A stretch of DNA of 64,000 bases from Prevotellaceae bacterium (GTDB lineage: Bacteria; Bacteroidota; Bacteroidia; Bacteroidales; Bacteroidaceae), in NCBI GenBank assembly GCA_030531085.1, contig JAUNOM010000003.1, forward strand, positions 1 to 64,000. Reading direction: 5' to 3'. Below the pieces are notes generated by a model that did not search any database, was not told where the DNA came from, and saw only the letters and a program-made list of their open reading frames with translations. Below, in pieces: positions 25,183 to 33,966 of this stretch; the stretch's first letter is position 1; the number at the start of each line of letters is the position of its first letter. The position numbers were made by a program, and so were the translations under genes.

Positions 25183-25926
25183 TTATTCCTCTGCAGGCTT
25201 CATGTTGGTGTATACTGTCTGTACATCGTCAAACTCTTCCAACTTCTCCACCATCTTGTCTATTGTGGCACGTTGTTCCTCATTAACTTCCTTCAGATCA
25301 TTAGGAATATATGTGAACTCACCGCCAATTTCCTCGAAGCCTTTTTCCTCAAGCAGATGCTGTATCTGTGAGTATGACTTTGGATCTCCGTATATGGAGA
25401 TAGTGGTCTCATCCTTATCCTCGTCATAGTTCTCATCGAACTCGTCGTCCACGTTCAGGTCTATGAGCTCAAGTATAAGGTCGTCCATATCAATGTCATC
25501 TTTTTTCTTGAATGTGAACACACACTTATGGTCAAAGAGGAATGACAGTGAACCTGTTGTGCCCATGTTTCCAGAGAACTTATTGAATACGGAACGTACA
25601 TCGGCAACTGTGCGTGTGGTGTTGTCTGTAAGAGTGTCGACGAACACGGCGATGCCATGAGGGCCATATCCCTCGTATGTTACTTCCTTGTAATCGGACT
25701 GGTCCTTTCCCATTGCGTTCTTTATGGCACGCTCTATGTTATCCTTCGGCATATTCTCACGCTTACAGGTAGCGATGATAGAACGCAGAGTAGGGTTAGT
25801 GTCCGGGTCCGGTCCGCTTGCCTTCACTGCTATAGCAATCTGTTTGCCCAGACGTGTGAATGTCTTTGCCATGTGGCCCCAACGCTTCATCTTGGTGGCC
25901 TTACGGTATTCAAATGCTCTTCCCAT
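25183..25926 (-). CDS. yebC: YebC/TACO1 family protein
   Basis: A 247-residue member of the YebC/PmpR/TACO1 family, long treated as transcription regulators and more recently linked to translation of difficult sequences. It begins MGRAFEYRKATKMKRWGHMA, slightly different from the usual M-(A/S)-G-H-S-K-W, and continues with KRENMPKDNIERAI and TYEGYGPHGIAVFV. It is 37 bp downstream of pheT on the same strand and probably co-transcribed. Length matches the family. The C-terminus has an acidic stretch (DEFDENYDEDKDE). Confidence 0.92.
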   Translation of the reverse strand: MGRAFEYRKATKMKRWGHMAKTFTRLGKQIAIAVKASGPDPDTNPTLRSIIATCKRENMPKDNIERAIKNAMGKDQSDYKEVTYEGYGPHGIAVFVDTLTDNTTRTVADVRSVFNKFSGNMGTTGSLSFLFDHKCVFTFKKKDDIDMDDLILELIDLNVDDEFDENYDEDKDETTISIYGDPKSYSQIQHLLEEKGFEEIGGEFTYIPNDLKEVNEEQRATIDKMVEKLEEFDDVQTVYTNMKPAEE

Positions 25927-25963
25927 TTGTTTGAATTGAGTTTATATTATTTGTTTGTCTTGA

Positions 25964-28426
25964 TTATCTTAGTTCACAGTTCAACTGCTTCTTTAGGTTG
26001 GTGATGAGCTTGCTCATTATCGCGTCTATCTGCTTGTCGCCCATTGTCTTCTCTGTATCCTGCAGTATGAAGTTCACAGCGTATGACTTCTTGCCCTCTG
26101 GCAGTTTCTCACCTTCATACACATCAAACAGCTCTACCCGCTTCAGGAGTTTCTTCTCTGTCTGACGTGCTACTTTCTCCACTTCTGCAAACTCTACGCT
26201 CTTATCAAGGAGCAATGCGAGGTCACGGCTTACTGCCGGATACTTTGGAACTTCGGTAAAGTGTACCTCGGCCTTCTTGACTGTGTTGGTAACAACAGTC
26301 CAGTTGATATCGGCAAAGAACACTTCACGGTCTATGTCCGCCTGTTTCAGAAGTCTCTTGCTTACGATACCCATCTCTGCCATTATCTTGCCTCCACGGT
26401 TTCTTATGGTGAGGCCGGAGGCGAAGATATCATTCTCTGTCTTTTCTGTCACCATAATGCCTTGCGGCATACCTATGCGGCGTAGAATATTGTCAACGTG
26501 TGCTTTGAGTTCGTAAAAGGAAGTCTCCTCATCAGCGTGAATCCATGATCCTTCCACACGCTTGCCTGTTATCCATAGTCCGAGATGGTTCTCCTCTGTG
26601 TATGCCTTCATCGGATTCTCATCATCGCGCTTATCGTTGTTGTGATGATAGCAGTTGCCAAACTCGAAGAACTTCAGGTTTGCCATACGGCGGTTAGCAT
26701 TGCGCATAATGCTCTCCAAACCTCCGAACAGCAGTGACTGGCGCATTACATTAAGGTCAGAGGATAGCGGATTTACTATGCTTACAAGTTTTTCAGCAGG
26801 GTATGCCTTCAGGTCTGTATAATAAGAGCCCTTAGTTAGGGAGTTATTCAGAATCTCGTTGAAACCAGCTCCTACCAGTTGCTCTGCCACAAGGTTCATG
26901 AGTTTGTGGCGCTGGTCCTCAAATCCCTTTACAACAAGTGAGGACTTCAGCTGTGTTGGTATCTCAACATTGTTGTATCCATATATGCGCAGAATGTCTT
27001 CTACCACGTCACATGGCCGTTGCACGTCAACTCTGTATGCAGGTACAGTGATGTTGAGGCCGTCTTGGTCTTCATTCTCAATCACAACCTCCAGTGTCTG
27101 CAATATGCTCTTTATGGTGTCATTGCCTATCTTCTTGCCAATCATGCGGTCCACATAAGCATAATCCAGACGCATTGTCGGGTTCTCGATAGGGTTAGGA
27201 TATACGTCCTTTATCTCCATGCTCACCTTTGCGCCAGCAAGCTCCTTGCATAATATAGCAGCCTGCTTCAGAGCGTATATAGTTCCGTTAGGGTCTATGC
27301 CGCGTTCAAAACGGAAAGAGGCGTCTGTTGACAGTCCATGGCGGCGTGCAGACTTGCGTATCCATGTAGGATGGAAGTATGCAGACTCCAGTATCACATT
27401 CTTTGTGTTCTCGTATGTGCCGGAACCCTTACCACCAAACACTCCAGCTATGCACATTGGCTCCTCGGTGTTGCAGATGGCGAGGTCGTGTTCTCCAAGT
27501 GTATGCTCCACACCGTCAAGTGTTACGAATGGTTTTCCGTCATTGTTGTCCTTGACAATAATCTTGTGTCCCTTTACCATGTCCGCGTCAAAGCAGTGCA
27601 ATGGCTGGCCGTATGCCATCATTATGTAGTTGGTTATGTCCACAATGTTATTGATAGGGCGCAGACCTATCACACATAACTTGTTCTTCAGCCACTCTGG
27701 TGACTCCTTTACCTCGCAGTTCGTAATGCTTACGCAGGCATATCGGCGGCAGGCCTCCGTATTCTGTATCTCCACTTCTACAGGCAGACTGTTGTCATCA
27801 ACGGTGAAAGCGTCGCAAGTAGGACGGTGCAGTGATGTCTTGTAACCGTTCTGTACAAGCCATGCATACAGGTCACGGGCCACGCCATAGTGCGACAGGG
27901 CATCGGCACGGTTGGCTGTAATGTCCACCTCTATAAGCCAGTCACTTTCTATATTGTAGTACTCGGCTGCCGGCTGTCCTACTGGTGCGCTATCCGGGAG
28001 TACTATGATACCATCATGGCTGCTGCCAATGCCTATCTCGTCCTCTGCGCATATCATTCCATTAGACTCTACGCCGCGCAACTTAGACTTCTTGATGACA
28101 AACTCTTTGTCACCGTCATACAGCTTGCATCCAAGGTCTGCCACGATTACTTTCTGTCCTGCCGCTACGTTTGGCGCACCACAAACTATCTGTGATGGAG
28201 TTTCTTTCCCAAGGTCAACGGTGCAGATGTGCATATGGTCTGAATTAGGGTGGGCCTCACAGGTGAGAACCTGTCCAACATAAAGCCCTTTGAGACCGCC
28301 CTTGATAGTCTGTACTTCCTCAAGGGCACCGACTTCCAGTCCGGTGCTTGTAAGCGCAGCGCTTACCTCTTCCGCAGTAAGGTCGAAATCAACGTACTCT
28401 TTAAGCCATTTGTATGAAATATTCAT
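25964..28426 (-). CDS. pheT: phenylalanine--tRNA ligase beta subunit
   Basis: An 820-residue beta subunit of the cytoplasmic (alpha-beta)2 enzyme charging tRNA-Phe. It shows the N-terminal MNISYKWLKEYVDFDLT, a tRNA-binding EMAP-like domain (residues 40-150, with CTCEAHPNSDHMHICTVD-like pattern), the B3/B4 editing region (NIVDITNYIMMAYGQPLHCF), B5, a catalytic-like core, and the C-terminal anticodon domain (YPAVSRDLALLLD). The gene for the alpha subunit is not adjacent. It has its own promoter at 28498-28529 and is followed by yebC. Confidence 0.97.
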   Translation of the reverse strand: MNISYKWLKEYVDFDLTAEEVSAALTSTGLEVGALEEVQTIKGGLKGLYVGQVLTCEAHPNSDHMHICTVDLGKETPSQIVCGAPNVAAGQKVIVADLGCKLYDGDKEFVIKKSKLRGVESNGMICAEDEIGIGSSHDGIIVLPDSAPVGQPAAEYYNIESDWLIEVDITANRADALSHYGVARDLYAWLVQNGYKTSLHRPTCDAFTVDDNSLPVEVEIQNTEACRRYACVSITNCEVKESPEWLKNKLCVIGLRPINNIVDITNYIMMAYGQPLHCFDADMVKGHKIIVKDNNDGKPFVTLDGVEHTLGEHDLAICNTEEPMCIAGVFGGKGSGTYENTKNVILESAYFHPTWIRKSARRHGLSTDASFRFERGIDPNGTIYALKQAAILCKELAGAKVSMEIKDVYPNPIENPTMRLDYAYVDRMIGKKIGNDTIKSILQTLEVVIENEDQDGLNITVPAYRVDVQRPCDVVEDILRIYGYNNVEIPTQLKSSLVVKGFEDQRHKLMNLVAEQLVGAGFNEILNNSLTKGSYYTDLKAYPAEKLVSIVNPLSSDLNVMRQSLLFGGLESIMRNANRRMANLKFFEFGNCYHHNNDKRDDENPMKAYTEENHLGLWITGKRVEGSWIHADEETSFYELKAHVDNILRRIGMPQGIMVTEKTENDIFASGLTIRNRGGKIMAEMGIVSKRLLKQADIDREVFFADINWTVVTNTVKKAEVHFTEVPKYPAVSRDLALLLDKSVEFAEVEKVARQTEKKLLKRVELFDVYEGEKLPEGKKSYAVNFILQDTEKTMGDKQIDAIMSKLITNLKKQLNCELR

Positions 28427-28497
28427 TTGTATATGTTTGTTTGTTATTCTTTTGCTTTCTTATATACCTTATTTATATAAGGGAGTATACAGTGGTG

Positions 28498-28529
28498 CAA
28501 AGTTACGAAAATTTAACCGATTGAGCAAA
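28498..28529 (-). promoter_or_regulatory. sigma-ABfr promoter of pheT
   Basis: Minus strand: TTTG (28526-28529), 20 bp, TAACTTTG (28498-28505). Leader of about 65 nt. Farther upstream, at 28631-28645, lies a palindrome TCTGTGT-G-ACACAGA of unknown meaning. Confidence 0.7.
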
Positions 28530-28669
28530 CTATTTGGAATTTTTTTGTATATGGTCTGTTAAACAGAAAGGAAACGGAATGGGCACTGCCACACAATACA
28601 GATGTGGTTAAGTGCGCTTGTGGAATATTTTCTGTGTGACACAGAACGCACAGTGTATGGTTTGTGCTG

Positions 28670-28764
28670 ATATAAAAACGAAACTCTCATACCTCACGGT
28701 ATAAGAGTTCCAATCTCAATAGGTATTAGCTTTGTTTAAGGTAAAAAGATTGTATTCAGGATAA
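28670..28764 (-). ncRNA. candidate small RNA of about 95 nt
   Basis: On the minus strand a canonical promoter (28771-28802) is followed by about 95 nt with no coding frame, ending in an intrinsic terminator. RNA helices are CAATCT with AGATTG (plus-strand 28711-28716 and 28747-28752), and a 12-pair terminator stem (28682-28693 with 28698-28709) capped by GTGA and followed by TCGTTTTT. One pair in that stem is a C/A mismatch on the plus strand but a G-U pair on the minus strand, which supports minus-strand transcription. The family is unknown to me. Confidence 0.6.
28682..28709 (-). terminator. intrinsic terminator of the small RNA
   Basis: AACTCTCATACC and GGTATAAGAGTT (plus-strand text) form the stem around a GTGA loop on the minus strand. 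TCGTTTTTAT follows. Confidence 0.7.
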
Positions 28765-28770
28765 CGATTG

Positions 28771-28802
28771 CAAAGTTACAACAATTTATTGGTTATTGCA
28801 AA
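28771..28802 (-). promoter_or_regulatory. sigma-ABfr promoter of the small RNA
   Basis: Minus strand: TTTG (28799-28802), 20 bp, TAACTTTG (28771-28778), a full consensus match with no gene directly behind it. Confidence 0.7.
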
Positions 28803-28837
28803 CTTTTTAGTAAATATTTTTGAAAAACATACTATTT

Positions 28838-29008
28838 ATGTTGAAAATATTATTGATTTCTGTCATTTATTTAGTTGTATCAGTGTTTTTGGGATGTTTT
28901 GTTATGAATATTATTGCTATGGATAGTGCAAAAAATATATTTAAAAGTGAACATTTGTTTTCTTTCCCGCCATCCTGGGAGGTCGTGTCAGAGGTGGTTG
29001 TTGAATAA
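28838..29008 (+). CDS. possible small membrane protein
   Basis: A 56-residue frame starting MLKILLISVIYLVVSVFLGC, with one clear transmembrane segment (residues 3-30) and a short polar tail. An intrinsic terminator follows 23 bp after the stop, which supports a plus-strand transcript. No good promoter or ribosome site is visible (the upstream promoter-like signal points the other way). I do not recognise the family; a chance frame in AT-rich DNA is a real alternative. Confidence 0.35.
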   Translation: MLKILLISVIYLVVSVFLGCFVMNIIAMDSAKNIFKSEHLFSFPPSWEVVSEVVVE

Positions 29009-29031
29009 AAGTTCCTTTCAAAGGCAAAAAT

Positions 29032-29065
29032 AAAATGTCAAGAAACATCCGTCCCTTGACATTTT
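29032..29065 (+). terminator. intrinsic terminator
   Basis: AAAATGTCAAG (29032-29042) pairs with CTTGACATTTT (29055-29065), and more T follow. It lies behind the small frame at 28838-29008. Confidence 0.65.
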
Positions 29066-29131
29066 TGATTTATCTGTGTCTTATTATTCCAGTGTGTGTC
29101 TGTGTCCATTTAAATTAGCATGGACTCCCTT

Positions 29132-29752
29132 TTATTCCTTTTTCCTTGTATAATATTTCTTTGTGAGGAAATATACAATGAATACAACAAGCAGTCCGAG
29201 TATTGCGAATTTTATGTATTCAGAGTATTCCGCCACCTTTTCGTCCAGTTGGTCGGCTGGTACCACAGAGTGCAGATGGTATCCTATGGCCGCAAGTATA
29301 CAGTTCCATGACCCTGCGCCTATTGTGGTGTAGAGCAGAAAGCGCCAAAAGTTCATCTTTGCCAGTCCGGCAGGAACAGATATCAGCTGCCTTATCACGG
29401 GCACCAGTCGTCCCGTAAGTGTTGCCACTGCACCATGTTTGTCAAAATACTGTTCGGCACTTTCTATCTTCTCTTTGTTCAGAAGACACATCTTGCCCCA
29501 TCTGCTGTTTGCAAAGCTGTATATGATAGGGCGGCCAAGATAGTATGCCGCGCCGTAGTTTATGATAGCTCCACAGTCTGCGCCAATGGTGGCGACTATT
29601 ATCACCATCCAGATGTTCAGCAGTCCTGCCGCCGCTCTGTAGGCTGCAGGTGGAACGAAGATTTCTGACGGTACGGGTATTACGGTGCTTTCAAGGAGCA
29701 TTCCCCAGAATACGGTATCATAACCGAAGTTTTCGAGAAGTTGTTCTAACAT
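29132..29752 (-). CDS. DedA family membrane protein
   Basis: A 206-residue inner-membrane protein of the DedA/SNARE-associated (VTT) family. Signs are ESTVIPVPSEIFVPPAAY near the N-terminus, the G-R-x-x-P-x-x-R segment GRLVPVIRQLISVPAGLAKM near residue 115, and about five membrane segments. Members are linked to lipid-carrier (undecaprenyl phosphate) or phospholipid translocation and to membrane homeostasis. It is 27 bp downstream of the TPR gene and on the same strand, with glnS upstream, so the three may be one transcript. Confidence 0.9.
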   Translation of the reverse strand: MLEQLLENFGYDTVFWGMLLESTVIPVPSEIFVPPAAYRAAAGLLNIWMVIIVATIGADCGAIINYGAAYYLGRPIIYSFANSRWGKMCLLNKEKIESAEQYFDKHGAVATLTGRLVPVIRQLISVPAGLAKMNFWRFLLYTTIGAGSWNCILAAIGYHLHSVVPADQLDEKVAEYSEYIKFAILGLLVVFIVYFLTKKYYTRKKE

Positions 29753-29779
29753 AAAATGTTGTCGCTTTTGTTTTTGTTT

Positions 29780-31330
29780 TTATTCAATATTATCCTTTCC
29801 TCTTTCCAATTCTATCTTCAGATAGTCTTTAGGCTCTGTGCCCGGAGGGAACAGTACGCCAACAGCACTTGAGATATCAAGTGGCGCTATGTCCACCGCC
29901 ATGGCCAGATAGTGTATGTATTCCTTACGTTTTCCAAGCTCATGGCATACAGCTGTCAGGTAGGCCAGCGCCTGTTCCGGACAGTGTGGGTCTTCTCCTG
30001 TCTCGTATGGCGTTATGGCCTCCTTGAGCATATTGTATGCAACGGACATCAGGCCGGCCTGATAGTATGTCACACCGATGCGCTCAAACACGTTGACGTC
30101 ATATCCTGAAACCTTCGCGGCCTTGCTAAAATACATCACTGCATTCTGTATGTCATTTGCCTGGGTGTATACAGCCCCGCGAATTATATCTGCTTCTATC
30201 TGCTGTTCTGTGCCATATCCCTCCAGTCTGTCACAGCATTGCAGCGCAAGTTCTGTGTCTCCGGACTTGGATGCTACAGAAGCGCTTGTGCGCAGAGCCT
30301 CTATAGCTTGTAGCTGTGGCAGGCTGTCAATCTTTTCTGTCAGTATGCTTATATGCTTGTAGGCCTCCTGAATATTGTTCTGTGTGTACAGAACAGAAGC
30401 AAGCAGCAGTTCTCCGATGGGATCTCCAGGATATATCTCAAGGTATCGCTCAAAGCACTGTATGGCCTCGTCCAGTCTGTTCAGTGCAAACATACAGTTG
30501 CCTTTGGCTATGTATGCATCCGGTGAGCCAGGCGCTATGGCCTCAGCATATTCTGCGCTCTGCAGTGCGTCAAGAAAGTGTGAATTGTGGAATTGCGCGT
30601 CACTCATCATCAGCCACGCTGTGGCATTGAAGGCGTCAGTGTCAATCAGCTTGTCGGCCATTTCCTCCGCCTTTGTCCACTGCTCCTGTGCCAGATACAC
30701 TCTGGTCCATGAGTCATAAAACTCTGGCCTGATGCTGTCATCCGGCTTGTCAATCCTAAGCAGCCACCTCATAGCCATGTCGTATTTGCCATGGTCGCAG
30801 TACATCATAGCCACATCGACGGCAAAGCCCTGCCTGTCGTTTCCGTTGTCACTCTCCTCTTCTGGCTCATCCTCTTCCTCCTCTCTTTCGTCTTCACTGT
30901 CATAGTCACTGGTGTCGCATTCTTGCAGTTCAGAGTATTTCCGGCATAGGAACTCCTCCGCCTTGTCCTCCTCACCTTCCGCCATCATAATCTCAGCCCT
31001 TACGTATGTGCTTTCAAGGCTGTCATCCTCCTCTGGTATCATGTCCATGTACTTTCTTGCAAGGTCTATGTCGCCATAGTCTATTATTGCCATGCGTGCC
31101 TTGAAAAGTAATGGTGTGGTGAGGTCCGGATACAGGCGGCTGCAATATGTCACCGCAGCCTCCGCATTCTCCAAATCTCCGCTCACATGATAGTGCTCAG
31201 CAATGTCTATGATGTCGTCAGAGTCAAAATACACCAATTCTCCCATAGCCACGGCATCCTCGTATTTTTTGAGTATCGCCTTGAATTCGGGAGAGTTGGT
31301 GTATTTGTCGAAGTGTGCGTTGGACATCAT
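29780..31330 (-). CDS. tetratricopeptide repeat protein
   Basis: A 516-residue cytoplasmic protein without a signal peptide, built of degenerate TPR helices (for example residues 240-330: ATAWLMMSDAQFHNSHFLDA, then APGSPDAYIAKGNCMFALNR and LDEAIQCFERYLEIYPGDP). A strongly acidic linker (DYDSEDEREEEEDEPEEESD) lies near residue 150. The neighbouring ATG at 31327 is an equal start. It probably serves as a protein-interaction scaffold; nothing shows with what. It lies between glnS and the DedA gene. Confidence 0.8.
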   Translation of the reverse strand: MMSNAHFDKYTNSPEFKAILKKYEDAVAMGELVYFDSDDIIDIAEHYHVSGDLENAEAAVTYCSRLYPDLTTPLLFKARMAIIDYGDIDLARKYMDMIPEEDDSLESTYVRAEIMMAEGEEDKAEEFLCRKYSELQECDTSDYDSEDEREEEEDEPEEESDNGNDRQGFAVDVAMMYCDHGKYDMAMRWLLRIDKPDDSIRPEFYDSWTRVYLAQEQWTKAEEMADKLIDTDAFNATAWLMMSDAQFHNSHFLDALQSAEYAEAIAPGSPDAYIAKGNCMFALNRLDEAIQCFERYLEIYPGDPIGELLLASVLYTQNNIQEAYKHISILTEKIDSLPQLQAIEALRTSASVASKSGDTELALQCCDRLEGYGTEQQIEADIIRGAVYTQANDIQNAVMYFSKAAKVSGYDVNVFERIGVTYYQAGLMSVAYNMLKEAITPYETGEDPHCPEQALAYLTAVCHELGKRKEYIHYLAMAVDIAPLDISSAVGVLFPPGTEPKDYLKIELERGKDNIE

Positions 31331-31368
31331 TCTCTTTGTCGGATTAGTTTTTCTGCGTTATGGCATAC

Positions 31369-33126
31369 TTACCTCTTCGCATTGTCTCTGAGGCCGACAG
31401 TGCGGTTGTACACTGGATGCTCCGGAGTAGTGTCAGGGTCAGGCATGAAATATCCGATGCGCTGGAACTGCAGATAGTCACCGGGCTTCTTGTCGGCTGC
31501 CCATTCCTCGATATAGCAGTTCTTCAGCACTTTCAGCGAGTCAGGATTCATCATGCGCTTCATTGCCTCAAGGTCGGTAAGACCCTCCTCCTTGGTGAGA
31601 CGTGCCTTCTCGTCACGCGGATTCTCCACCATCCACAGGCGGTCGTACAGCCTTACCTCACACTGACGGCAGTGCTCCACGCTGACCCAGTGCAGGGTCT
31701 TGCCTTTGATCTTGCGGTCTGCTCCCGGCATTCCGCTCTTTGTGTCAGGGTCATATTCGGCATATACCTCTATTATATTGCCGTTCTCGTCCTTCTTGCA
31801 GAAGTTATCTTCCGGACACTTTATTATATATCCGTTCTTCAGCCTTACCTCCTTGCCCGGTCCTAAGCGGAAGAACTTCTTCGGAGCGTCCTCCATGAAG
31901 TCCTCACGTTCTATCCATAGCTCCCTTGAGAAGGTCACCTCGTGCGTTCCGCTCTCCGGGTCTTCGGGGTTATTCACGGCAGTCATCTGCTCGCTCTGCC
32001 CCTTCGGATAGTTCGTTATGACGAGTTTCAGCGGGTCTATTACCGCCGCCACCCTGTCAGCGCGTGTGTTCAGGTCCTCGCGCACAGAGCTTTCAAGCAG
32101 CGCTATCTCGTTGAGAGCGTCGAATGTTGTGTAGCCTATCTTCTTGATGAAGTTGTTAATGGACTCTGGTGAGTATCCATGGCGGCGGAAACCGCATATT
32201 GTCGGCATACGCGGGTCATCCCATCCGCTTACCAGTCCTTCCTTGACCAGCAGCAGCAGGTTGCGCTTTGACATCAGTGTGTATGACAGGTTCAGCTTGT
32301 TGAACTCAAACTGCCTTGGGCGGTTGTCGTCCATCACGGCGTCATCGCCGCGTGTCTCCTTCAGCCAGTCTATGAAAAGGTCATAGAGTGGACGGTGCAC
32401 CACAAACTCAAGGGTGCATATTGAGTGTGTCACACCTTCAAAGTAGTCAGACTGTCCATGTGTGAAGTCGTACATGGGATATGCGTTCCATTTGTCGCCT
32501 GTGCGGTAATGCGGTATGTTCATCACACGGTACATGATTGGATCACGGAAGTGCATATTCGGATTTGCCATGTCTATCTTGGCTCTCAGCACCATCTTGC
32601 CCGGCTCCATCCTGCCGGAATTCATCTCGTTGAACAGTGCGAGGCTCTCCTCCACGGGGCGGTCACGGTATGGTGAGTTCACTCCGGGCTGTGTAGGTGT
32701 GCCCTTCTGCTGTGCTATCACCTCCGCGCTCTGTTCGTCCACGTATGCCCTGCCGCGCCTTATCAGGCCAACGGCGAAGTCCCATAGCTCCTGAAAGTAG
32801 TCTGATGCGTAGCATATCCTGCCCCATTTGTAGCCCAACCACTCTATGTCTCGCTTTATGGCCTCAACGTATTCGTCATCTTCCTTCTGCGGATTGGTGT
32901 CGTCAAAGCGCAGGTTGCATACGCCGCCGTACTTATGCGCCACGCCGAAGTCCATGGCAATGGCCTTGGCATGGCCTATGTGCAGGTATCCGTTAGGCTC
33001 TGGAGGGAAGCGTGTCTGCAGCCGTCCGCCATTCTTTCCTGCCGCAAGGTCTGCCTCTATCCTCTGCTCTATGAAGTTAAGTGACTTCTTTTCCTCGATG
33101 GGTGTCGTTTCTTCTGTGTTATGCAT
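31369..33126 (-). CDS. glnS: glutamine--tRNA ligase
   Basis: A 585-residue class I aminoacyl-tRNA synthetase. The HIGH motif is in RFPPEPNGYLHIGHAKAI (near residue 50), and the KMSKS-like motif is LSYTLMSKRNLL (near residue 290), followed by GWDDPRMPTI. The C-terminal beta-barrel anticodon-binding domain spans about 360-585. This eukaryote-like GlnRS charges tRNA-Gln directly. The TPR gene follows 38 bp downstream. A TAACTTTG box is at 33158-33165 on the minus strand without a good -33 match. Confidence 0.96.
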   Translation of the reverse strand: MHNTEETTPIEEKKSLNFIEQRIEADLAAGKNGGRLQTRFPPEPNGYLHIGHAKAIAMDFGVAHKYGGVCNLRFDDTNPQKEDDEYVEAIKRDIEWLGYKWGRICYASDYFQELWDFAVGLIRRGRAYVDEQSAEVIAQQKGTPTQPGVNSPYRDRPVEESLALFNEMNSGRMEPGKMVLRAKIDMANPNMHFRDPIMYRVMNIPHYRTGDKWNAYPMYDFTHGQSDYFEGVTHSICTLEFVVHRPLYDLFIDWLKETRGDDAVMDDNRPRQFEFNKLNLSYTLMSKRNLLLLVKEGLVSGWDDPRMPTICGFRRHGYSPESINNFIKKIGYTTFDALNEIALLESSVREDLNTRADRVAAVIDPLKLVITNYPKGQSEQMTAVNNPEDPESGTHEVTFSRELWIEREDFMEDAPKKFFRLGPGKEVRLKNGYIIKCPEDNFCKKDENGNIIEVYAEYDPDTKSGMPGADRKIKGKTLHWVSVEHCRQCEVRLYDRLWMVENPRDEKARLTKEEGLTDLEAMKRMMNPDSLKVLKNCYIEEWAADKKPGDYLQFQRIGYFMPDPDTTPEHPVYNRTVGLRDNAKR

Positions 33127-33271
33127 ATCTTGTGTCTTTGCTCAAATAATTTGCCGACAAAGTTAGTTATTTTTTTCCAATTACCACAGGCCGCGCGGCT
33201 ATATTTTTGCTTTGTATATATAAAATATGTGAAATCAAGGCCGTATGGCTGTGTGTTTCTGCTTTTTTTAT

Positions 33272-33279
33272 TACCTTTG
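33272..33279 (+). promoter_or_regulatory. -7 box immediately before the first DUF4230 gene
   Basis: TACCTTTG at 33272-33279 ends only 6 bp before the ATG at 33286. If used, transcription would start at or next to the start codon, giving a leaderless mRNA. The -33 match is poor. Confidence 0.45.
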
Positions 33280-33285
33280 CAGCTG

Positions 33286-33966
33286 ATGAGACGTAAATGG
33301 ATTATAATAGCATCGGTACTGATGCTCCTGTTGGGAGGCGGTTCTCTTCTCCTGCTGCGTGGCTGTGGCAATGACGATGGCGTGCAGTCGGCCGATACGG
33401 TGCGTGTTGACACCGTTCCGTTCATGCTCGTGCAGATGCAGCGCTGCTCGCGGATCAACACTGCAGAGGTGCGTGTGCACAAGATTGTCACTCATGATGA
33501 CGTGGCCAGACTGTCCGGTACAGTGCTCGGAAAGGAGGTCTCCCTGAATTTGCCTGCCGGCAGGCGCAAGGTGGCTATACCGCTTTACGCCACTGTGAAG
33601 GCCAGTGTGGACGTGTCACGTCTTACAGCCGCTGACATCATCCGTAACGGAGACAAGGTGGAGGTGATGCTGCCGCAGCCGGACATCGTGATAACCGAGA
33701 CGCACGTGGACCATGACGGCATCAGGCAGTACGTGGCATTGACGCGCAGCAAGTTCACGGACGAGGAGATGCAGGCGTACGTACGGCAGGGGCGCGAGGC
33801 CATAGAGCGGGACCTGAAGACCATGAATATCATGGCGACGGCACGTGAGAGCGCGGCACGTCAGCTCATACCGATAATTCAGGCCATGGGCTTCAGCGAG
33901 AGTAACATAACAATTTCATTCAGGGACAATGGCAGGAATAATACAATTCTTAGAGAAAGCAGGTAA
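33286..33966 (+). CDS. DUF4230 family membrane-anchored protein
   Basis: About 226 residues: a short cytoplasmic end, one N-terminal membrane anchor (MRRKWIIIASVLMLLLGGGS), then an extracytoplasmic DUF4230 domain with VHKIVTHDDVARL and RKVAIPLYATVKASVDVSRL, and a helix with REAIERDLKTMNIMATARESAARQL. The function of DUF4230 is unknown. The start chosen is the ATG at 33286 directly behind a -7 box; the longer upstream frame lies in the promoter. Its end overlaps the next gene, also DUF4230, by 38 bp. Confidence 0.82.
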   Translation: MRRKWIIIASVLMLLLGGGSLLLLRGCGNDDGVQSADTVRVDTVPFMLVQMQRCSRINTAEVRVHKIVTHDDVARLSGTVLGKEVSLNLPAGRRKVAIPLYATVKASVDVSRLTAADIIRNGDKVEVMLPQPDIVITETHVDHDGIRQYVALTRSKFTDEEMQAYVRQGREAIERDLKTMNIMATARESAARQLIPIIQAMGFSESNITISFRDNGRNNTILRESR

